Part shown: piece after piece, positions 56,578 to 64,000 of the stretch
How positions within the stretch are numbered: position 1 is the stretch's first letter
Layout of the letters: every line of letters begins with the position of its first letter
NCBI GenBank assembly: GCA_028455995.1
Contig: JABELC010000001.1
Span: 1,848,501 to 1,912,500 of the forward strand
Direction: 5' to 3'
DNA from: Scleromitrula shiraiana
Taxonomy: Eukaryota > Ascomycota > Leotiomycetes > Helotiales > Sclerotiniaceae
Length of the DNA stretch: 64,000 bases
Notes under the pieces: model-generated
Told to the model about the DNA's origin: nothing
The model's database searches: none
What the model saw: the letters and a program-made list of their open reading frames with translations, nothing else
Program-made: the position numbers and the translations under genes

Positions 56578-59500
56578 ATGGCGAGCTATACTATTTCCGA
56601 CACCGGGCTATCAATTGTGTACGAGCCGAAAGAAGCCAGTGCGATCGTAGAGTAAGTTCAATTCTAAAATATATTCAAAGTTTTTAATTCCTAATAACGC
56701 GTAACGACAATGTTCTACCAAGTGATTTAATACATCGATGATTGAATTTGCGACTACAACTGACGATTGTTGCTAGCATTGTGTTTGTTCATGGTTTGCA
56801 AGGTCACCCGTTTAAAACCTGGGCCTCCAAAACGTCCTCGAGACCGAAGGGAAGTACCTCCAATTTCCAGCAAATCGAGAAACAATCTAAATTGGAAATC
56901 TTCAAATCTAAACTACGCGACTCAAAAACATCAAAAGACAAGGCCGACTATCAAAGCTCTGAAGTGAAAGACGATGAGAAAACTAACAAGCAAAACGAGG
57001 TATCTACCTTGCCTGCATATTGGCCTGCAGATTTTCTTCCCGTTGATTGTCCCAAAGCTAGGATTCTGACCTGGGGCTATGACACTCAAATTACCAAGTA
57101 TATGAAAGCTGCAGTAAACAAGAATGATATTTTCTCGCATAGTAAAGATCTGCTTTTTGCTCTGCATCGAAATCGACCTTATGATCGTCCTCTCATATTC
57201 ATCGCACATTCTCTAGGAGGTATCATGGTCAAGCAAGTGGGTAATAACCTAGCCCCAAAATAACATCAATTTGCACAACTAACCAAAATCTTACAGATGC
57301 TTAAGAACGCCTTTCTTTCCGATCGGGAAGATGTGCGAAATATCGTTCTATCAACAGCTGGAGTAGTATTTCTGGGTACTCCACATCGTGGTAGCAAAGA
57401 TTTAGCAAGTGCAGGAGAAATGATTCGCAAGGGAGCATCTGTTTTTATGATAGATTCGAATCCTGTTATGCTGGATGCCCTTGGTTTGAAAAACTCTGAT
57501 CTGGAACAGTGTCAAGAGTCTTTCTCGATGTTATGGCTGAAGTATCAGTTTCAAGTGAAGACTTTTCAAGAAGCTTTACCAGTGACTGGCGTTGATATTG
57601 GACTATTGGGCCAAAAGGTGATTTCGACTAATGACTTTTCTGTAAACTTGGAATTTTATAGGGCTAACATTAGGTGAATTTCTCGAAGATTGTCCCAGAT
57701 ATCTCATCTGTACTTGGAGATGCTCGCGAGCGTGTCGAAACATTAGATGCAAATCACATGGAAATGTGTCGCTTTGATGGGGCTTCAGATGCCAATTATA
57801 GAAAAGTTTCAGAAGAAATTAAAGAGATCTATCTCTCAGCGGAACAGGATATGCAGCAAGTAAAAGATCCGGAAGAAGTTTTGGCGAGAGACATAATATC
57901 TAGCACGGGGCCAGGAACACTAGACCATGCAAATTCAACACTCGTAAAAGGTATTTTTGATTCTCCACCATACTTGATGCGAGCTAATCCTGCAATGAAG
58001 ACGAATGCCTCAGAACTTTATTCTTCCCTGGAATGGAAGCTAGGAAAATAACAATTGACAAGGCATTGGACAATACTTGTATTTGGATACTACAGCGACC
58101 AGAGTACATAACATGGTGGAACCGACAAGATCTCGAAACGCACCATGGTCTTTTGTGGATCAAAGGTAAACCTGGCTCTGGAAAATCAACATTGATGAAA
58201 GATATGCTCCTGCGTATTGAACGTCAGAAGCGTCGTATGAACATACTTACATCCAGCTTTTTCTTCAATGCAGGTGGGACTAAATATGAGCGGAGTATGA
58301 TAGGTTTGCTTCGGTCTTTGCTACACCAATTACTTCCCAATTGCTACCAGATTTTCAACCATGTCTTACAGCAGTATAGAAATCGGGCACCGGATAAAAC
58401 AATGATAGAAGAGTGGAACGTTCAAGAGTTGAAAGAATTCATGCTCTCAATATTCAAGGGTTCAGCTACGACCCAACGAACCATTATATTTATAGATGCA
58501 CTTGACGAGTGCGTCGATGGACGAGAAGTGGCTTTTTTCTTTCGAAAATTAACTACTCAAGCTTACAAAGATGGGATTCAGCTTGACGTGTTATTGTCAA
58601 GTAGGCAATATCCCACAATTACTATTCACTTGTTACCTCAGATTCTTGTTCATGATTTCAACGCAACTGATATAGCGAGATATGTGGAGGAGAAATTCGC
58701 TATTAGTGACATTGATAGCAATCAGTATTCCACACTGGCCAACACAATTCTTAGCAGAGCTTCTGGCGTGTTCCTTTGGGTCGTGCTGGTTGTTGAGCTT
58801 ATTCTTAGAGACCGAGATGACGGAAAGAATATCAGAAATTTACAACGCCGCATTGACCAACTGCCAATAGCCTTAGAGGAACTCTATATAGAACTTCTAG
58901 AAGGAAAGAATCGTGAAGAACTACATACCGCGATCAAACTTTTTCAGTGGGTGTCGTTGGCCGAGAAGAAACTCCAGCTCCGTCATTGGCACCATGTCCT
59001 TGCATTTATTAGAACGCCACCACCTCGTTCACTGAATGAGTGGTATAATTCAGAGAACTACACGGAAAATGACAAGCAGCTTGAGTTACAGATCCGAAGT
59101 ATTTCAAGTGGGCTCATCGAGCTAAAAAGTGTACCAGGAGAAAGGCTCGGTGATTATCTTTGGGACGAAGAGTCTACAAAAGCTGGGGCTGGTTCACTTT
59201 CAGATAGAGGAAATACGGGTCTCCAATTTATACATGAGTCTGTTCGCGAATTCTTCCTTTCTTGCAATGGATTTCAAATGCTAGATCCGAATATTGGACC
59301 AAACGTTAAAGGCGAGGGGCATTTATCTATCATTCAAACATGCCTCCACTACGTCGACATTGAGGAATTTAATGTCTTGATAAGAGAGAGAACAATAGCA
59401 AGAAAGATATCGAAAATTAGAGGGAACAGCAAACCCAAACAATCCTCAGATAGCGTAATAAGTTTCGGCTCTGGAGCATCTGACTACGCACCATCTGCAC

Positions 59501-60948
59501 ACTCGGGGGCTTCAGGTGGCTCGAATGGGAAATTTAAAATTACGATTCCAGAAACATCTGGTTATGATGAGAGAACAATAGCAAGAAAGATAGAGAGAAT
59601 TAGAGAGAATAGCAAACTCAAACAATCCTCAGATAACGTAATAAGTTTCGACTTTGGAGCATCTGACTACGCACCATCTGCACACTCGGGAGCTTCAGGT
59701 GGCTCGGATGGTAAATTTAAAATTACGATTCCAAAAGCATCTGGTTATGATGAGGAAGACCTATCTTATTCAATTCCTGGCCATGTTGAGGAAGATCTAT
59801 CTTATTCGATAAGGAGATATGTCGACGACCCTCTCAAGGAAGACTACAGACCCGCCCCTGTGGCCAGTGACTATTCTGTTCAGTCAAATGAAACGCAGGA
59901 ATTCAATGTTCCCTGGCTATTTTTTTACGCAACTAAGATGATTACCACCCATGCCCGCCTTGCTGAGATAGAACGTGGCGATCCGCGGGGTATCATTGCG
60001 CGAATGCACACCGGAAAGACCTGGAAGCGTTGGCTTCTTTTAGCAGACCAAAGCGAATTCATACCCCTATTATATTTTGCCGCCGAAAACAATCTCAATT
60101 CTTGGATTCATACAATTGTTGATCTTGGAGGGAATTGTGATATTAAAGGTGGCGAGTATGGATACTCGGTGAATGCAGCTGCTAGAGCCTGCAATGAAAA
60201 AGGTCTCGCAATTCTTTTGAAAGCGGGAGCGAACATGATGGCCGCTGATGGTAACAGAGATACCTTACTCCACCATATAGTTATGACATCGGAGATCTCA
60301 CTATTTGAATTATTTCTGAAGTATCTGGCACCAGAAGACCAAAAGGACGCTTTCGAGGCCACAAATCATGCTGGCAAGACTCCACTACATTTGGCCATTC
60401 AAGAGTCTAGTGAGCAGATGGTTCATGCAATTCTCGATGTGGGTTGTTCCGTTGGTGCGCAAGACGAAAATATGGACACCCCTCTACATTTTCTGTGTGA
60501 CCGGGATGATGCCAACGAAAAGATCGCGGAAGCATTGATTAACAAAGGTGCGGACATCGACGCAAAAAACATTCGGCCGCCTATGGGGGGCGAGACTCCT
60601 CTACACAGGCTATGCCAGAAGCGTTTTCCGAATATAAAAATATTGAAGCTTTTGATCGAGAGAGGCGCGGAGGTGAACGCTGAAGACGCTGGGGGGCGAA
60701 CTGCCATGAAATTAGCATTCCTAAATGTAGCGCCAGATGCACTTGAAGAAGTGGGACAAGTTCTTCTCGGCGCCGGAGCTATTGTTAAATTAATCTGGTG
60801 TCGCAGTTATTCCAAGGCTGGGAAGATGAAATATGTTCGTGAATTAATCGTTAGGTGGCATACAGATAAGGATGACGAACTTGAACAGACTTGGCAAATG
60901 AAACATGCAAGACCCATTCCACGTCAGAAACACTACCACTGGATATGA
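56578..60948 (+). CDS. NLR-like protein: SesB-type alpha/beta hydrolase, NACHT, ankyrin repeats
   Basis: Five exons (56578-56651, 56777-57236, 57297-57617, 57674-57950 and 58001-60948) give 1359 aa. The N-terminal effector domain is a SesB-like hydrolase, with VFVHGLQGHPFKTW, the nucleophile Ser170 in AHSLGG, and GTPHRGS. After a linker (ECLRTLFFPGMEARK) comes a NACHT NTPase with Walker A GKPGSGKST (433-441) and Walker B IIFIDALDEC (539-548). A winged-helix region and a Ser-rich linker with a tandem duplication follow, then about six ankyrin repeats (about 1065-1310: TPLHLAIQ, TPLHFLCD, TPLHRLCQ, and others). Fungal NLRs of this layout take part in non-self recognition and programmed cell death. 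Ankyrin-binding specificity is unknown. An apparent frame break near 58040 is removed by the intron 57951-58000. Confidence 0.92.
59386..59751 (+). repeat. Tandem 61-codon duplication within the NLR gene
   Basis: Two 183-base units lie head to tail (59386-59568 and 59569-59751), coding residues 840-900 and 901-961. They match at 51 of 61 residues (units start ERTIARKI; core ASDYAPSAHSGASGGS). A second smaller repeat follows: EEDLSYSI occurs twice at 12-residue spacing. Frame is kept in every copy. Confidence 0.95.
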
Positions 60949-62328
60949 GAAGACCTGTCTAATACAGTTGCTTTCAAGCTATTGAAATTCTGAATGTTTG
61001 GTTAACATACAATCATCATCTTTATAGTATATACACTAGCCTGAACATTTGTATTTCAGACACACATTCGTAATCAAACTTATCTAGATCTACGTCAATA
61101 CTTATATACAACACTGATATTGATAACCCAATTGATTTGGAAATCATCTGAATTTCCATGTTTGAACAAATCTTTACAACTCAATTAATCAAAAGCTAAT
61201 CAAACATCTCGCTCTATCTTATCCCAACGTCCAAAATAAGAATTTCAATCATAGCTCAAACTCTCTTTATTTTGACTAACTAACCAACCGTAGATATATA
61301 AACTCGTTCCTATAATTTGATTCTAGATACTCATAATAGGTGACAGTGGTGGCATATCTTGACATTTCATAGCAGTTCTTATTTTGATTCTATTTTGACG
61401 ATGGCTACACGACGAACCCATACAAGTCAAGCCAAGATACGTATGTCAGTAAGAAATCTTTGCTGATACACTTCAACTGAACGCTTCATCTATACACATC
61501 AGGATACTGAGCACAGAGAACATTGAGAATGCCGTAGTCATTACACCTTTCATTAGTATTTATCAACTAGTTTTCGGCTATAATTACCCCCCTATTATTC
61601 TCTAAACGCTGCATACACGACTAAAAGATAAACAGCACAAAACAAGATTCCGAAGTCAAGTCAGGAAAACATAAAATTAATATCAGATCGAAATTGAATT
61701 CATTGAGAGATATGTATACAAAGGTATGTAGATTAAGGGTATAATTACAATCCTACAAATCATTATCGGCAAAGCCCAAGCCTAAGCCCGCCTACTGGTA
61801 TCTATCGTACAGCGAAAAGGCAAGAAACAAAAACAAAAGTGAAGCCCACTCATAGTGAGAATTAATATAACGAACATAAAAACCACAACATCATAAAATA
61901 AACGACAACACTCAGCAAGAATCAACCCCACTACATATTCACTGAAGAATAGTAGGTTTTTTCGCTAATCCCTTTTCTTTTCCCAGCCCTGGTATTTGTA
62001 CACCGGTAGTCGAACCAAAATCAAAACCATCCATATGTCCGTCACCGGCTTTTTTGTCTACAGTATTATCCCAATCCAACCTAATCCCACCCGATTCGAG
62101 CCTATCCTACCCTATCCAGCGCCATCCAGCCCAATGCTAACCCAACTTAGATGAACGCCCTTCAATTTCAAGACAATGAATGAATGAATGAATGATATTA
62201 TCGAATGCCCAAACCAGTTCAATCCAAATCAACCAAACGAAAATGCAAATGCAAATGCAAATTTAGAAGTCATCACGCATACTCAACATCATATTGCAAA
62301 TCGTCCATCCATCATCCATACCACCCAA
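60949..62328. other. Intergenic region between convergent NLR and phosphatase genes
   Basis: About 1.4 kb of AT-rich sequence; at its phosphatase-proximal end the region is C/A-rich with simple repeats. No long frame, RNA gene or mobile element was recognised. Confidence 0.45.
62175..62262. repeat. Short simple-repeat tracts (AATG)n and (AAATGC)n
   Basis: An AATG run at 62175-62194 and an AAATGC run at 62240-62262 lie in the 3' flank of the phosphatase gene. These look like ordinary replication-slippage microsatellites. Confidence 0.8.
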
Positions 62329-63813
62329 TCAAGTATGAACAACCTTAAGCAGCCCACCACCCGCATTATCACCCTCGCTTACTAGTTTTCGTTTTCTCGC
62401 CGACGAGCTCAATCTAGAGCTTAAGCTTGAGCTAGGACCATTCGATTTATCGGTTTCATCCACCCACGAGCCATTCCTACTCTTACACGGCGTCAACGCC
62501 AATCTAGATGATTCTTTGCCATTCCCATTTAGACGAACAATTTCCTTCCCTTGCTCTCTCTCAATAAATTTCTCTTTCATCACACTATATACCATCAAGA
62601 ATTGACTAAGCCGATGAACCATTAACATTCGTTGATCTCTTAGTCTCTTGACAGTTTCAAAAACAGGATCATCGTCTCTTCCTAGGTTGTCGAGATATCC
62701 TTGTTCTAATTCTCGTGACAGGTGATCGAGCGCAATGAATGTACCTGTTCGGCCAACGCCTGCGGAACAGTGTATGATACGCGGAGTTGGGGAGTTTTTA
62801 TTGGCAATGCGTGAGACGCCTAGGAGAGTGATGAGCGATTGCATATCTTCTGGAGATTGAGGAATATCATTATCGGGCCAATTCAAGAATAGGAAGTGCT
62901 GGATTGTTCGTTCTTCCTCAATGACTTCTTCCTCTTCCTTCATTTCAGGTTTTGGTTCAATTGCATTTTCTTCCACAGGTTTCTCATCATCGGAAGCGCT
63001 GGATCGTGATGGCGATGGCAATGGCGAGGATGACGATGTCGGTGACGGTAATGGCGAGCGCATGCGAGGGCTACGCCTCAGCTTTAAAGTTCTCCTGATT
63101 GTACCCCTTTCATACTCCAGGTCCACACATTTAATTTCCCACTCTCCCATCCTCTTCACTTCCCCTACCCTCTGCGCATAATAAACACCGCACTTTTCAA
63201 TGCCATTCTCGACCGGTTTAGTCAACATTACCACCACCTCCGCCTTCTCCTGCCAACACATCTCCCAGAACAAACGCCCATCACGCCCATTGTCTCGCGG
63301 ACCCTGTGTCGCGATGTAATTCTCTTTGATCCCTCCACTGCTCAATGATATTGGCGATGCATTTATATAGCCGAATTGTAGAGAAGATAGATGAATGCGA
63401 TGATGTTCCCAAGGATATACGTCACTGTAACGATTCCGACTTTGTACAACCGGATGAAACATTAACTTATTTGGCATCGTCCGTAATACCCGCTCGTGTT
63501 CACACAAGAGTGCGAATTTAGCAGCTAGCATTTTGGCAGGTAGGTTTAAGAATTTAGGAAGGGCATCATTTTGTTTCAGAGACTGGGAGGGTGAATCTGT
63601 CCTGGCTGCCGAGCCTGGTGTGCCGGGTATTACCTGACGATTAGGAGATTTTGATCGCGAGCGCGGAATAGTCGTCGATAGGGAAAGTAAAGGTTTATCC
63701 GAAGTAACGGGGTGTTCGAAGATAGAAGCAGCCTTTCCTTTCAAATCTTCGGATGTCGGAGATCTCGATGGTCCGTCTAGGGACGGCATGCTTTTGTTTT
63801 TATTGGCAGACAT
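62329..63813 (-). CDS. Classical protein tyrosine phosphatase
   Basis: A single frame reading 494 aa from MSANKNKSMPSL at 63813. The PTP domain shows NRYSDVYPWEHHRI, YINASPISL, YIATQGPRD, the WPD loop NWPDNDIP with its acid Asp, and the catalytic P-loop HCSAGVGRTGTF with Cys and Arg. A Ser/Pro- and Glu-rich insert (LPSPTSSSSPLPSPSRSS, then EEEEVIEEER) sits between the phosphotyrosine-recognition half and the WPD loop, as in fungal Pyp/Ptp-type enzymes that act on MAP kinases. The frame continues upstream with a His-rich stretch to another in-frame ATG at 63948; that longer start is possible. I chose 63813 because the sequence before it is low-complexity and unlike conserved N-termini. Confidence 0.85.
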   Translation of the reverse strand: MSANKNKSMPSLDGPSRSPTSEDLKGKAASIFEHPVTSDKPLLSLSTTIPRSRSKSPNRQVIPGTPGSAARTDSPSQSLKQNDALPKFLNLPAKMLAAKFALLCEHERVLRTMPNKLMFHPVVQSRNRYSDVYPWEHHRIHLSSLQFGYINASPISLSSGGIKENYIATQGPRDNGRDGRLFWEMCWQEKAEVVVMLTKPVENGIEKCGVYYAQRVGEVKRMGEWEIKCVDLEYERGTIRRTLKLRRSPRMRSPLPSPTSSSSPLPSPSRSSASDDEKPVEENAIEPKPEMKEEEEVIEEERTIQHFLFLNWPDNDIPQSPEDMQSLITLLGVSRIANKNSPTPRIIHCSAGVGRTGTFIALDHLSRELEQGYLDNLGRDDDPVFETVKRLRDQRMLMVHRLSQFLMVYSVMKEKFIEREQGKEIVRLNGNGKESSRLALTPCKSRNGSWVDETDKSNGPSSSLSSRLSSSARKRKLVSEGDNAGGGLLKVVHT

Positions 63814-64000
63814 AATATTATGGTGATTGTGATGATCGTCGTGGTGACCTGGTGTGTGGTGATGAATGTAAATGCGAATGTGCTGCTTCAAGGGGACTTT
63901 TTCCACACCAGGCGTATCATGCAAACGATGATGTCCAAGGAGCCTCATTAGGATAATAGCAAAACGACCAGTAATTTTTAAGAGAATCAAATAGAATAAT

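Noticed and set aside
57674..58060. Apparent frameshift in the NLR gene between two long frames
   Set aside because: A normal intron (57951-58000) with GT...AG joins AAAG to ACGAATGC and yields the conserved ECLRTLFFPGMEARK linker, so the gene is intact.
60108..60707. Minus-strand frames over the ankyrin region
   Set aside because: They are shadows of the well-supported NLR exon.

Overview
The window is nuclear DNA of a filamentous ascomycete. Genes are dense, on both strands, with many short introns (about 44-110 nt, GT/gta-AG). Typical Pezizomycotina families are present: FSH1 hydrolase, DHA2 MFS pump, rhodopsin-domain membrane protein, 2EXR protein, NACHT-ankyrin protein, Hrd3, Alb1 and Sfr1. 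The gene content and AT-rich spacers suggest a leotiomycete of the Botrytis/Sclerotinia kind, but this is an impression, not proven. I rebuilt exon structures by hand; in the joined models the exon lengths sum to whole codons.

Layout. 1-1598: 3' part of a sterol-glucosyltransferase-like gene with ubiquitin-interacting motifs. 2139-4591: AT-hook, Cys-rich unknown protein. 5077-6643: secreted GH5 exo-beta-1,3-glucanase. 8121-9354: 2OG-Fe(II) oxygenase-like protein, divergent from FRG1 (9570-10437). 10910-12272: WDR89-like WD-repeat protein. 12667-15376: Hrd3 of the ER ubiquitin-ligase complex. 16022-16965: a broken metallophosphoesterase gene. 17853-18831: Sfr1. 19442-20266: 2EXR protein.

20756-38047 looks like a secondary-metabolite gene cluster. 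It holds a complete 14-exon highly reducing polyketide synthase (2593 aa; KS-MAT-DH-MT-ER-KR-ACP, no releasing domain), a divergently transcribed FSH1-type hydrolase that could release the chain, a 588-aa DHA2 efflux pump, a rhodopsin-domain membrane protein, and an ACC-synthase-like PLP enzyme with an unusual active-site change. No P450 and no pathway regulator are visible.

38048-43875 is gene-poor and AT-rich. It holds hairpins, a minisatellite and an eroded RING-finger pseudogene whose three in-frame stops could all come from C-to-T or G-to-A changes.

43876-55678 returns to conserved housekeeping genes: RPS29, a small unknown gene, TRAPP subunit Trs31, a CRAL-TRIO lipid-transfer protein, DNA polymerase alpha subunit B, MFAP1, Alb1 and a Ubp1-like deubiquitinase. 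56578-60948 encodes a 1359-aa NLR-like protein (SesB-type hydrolase, NACHT, ankyrins) with a recent 61-residue tandem duplication. A protein tyrosine phosphatase closes the window on the minus strand.
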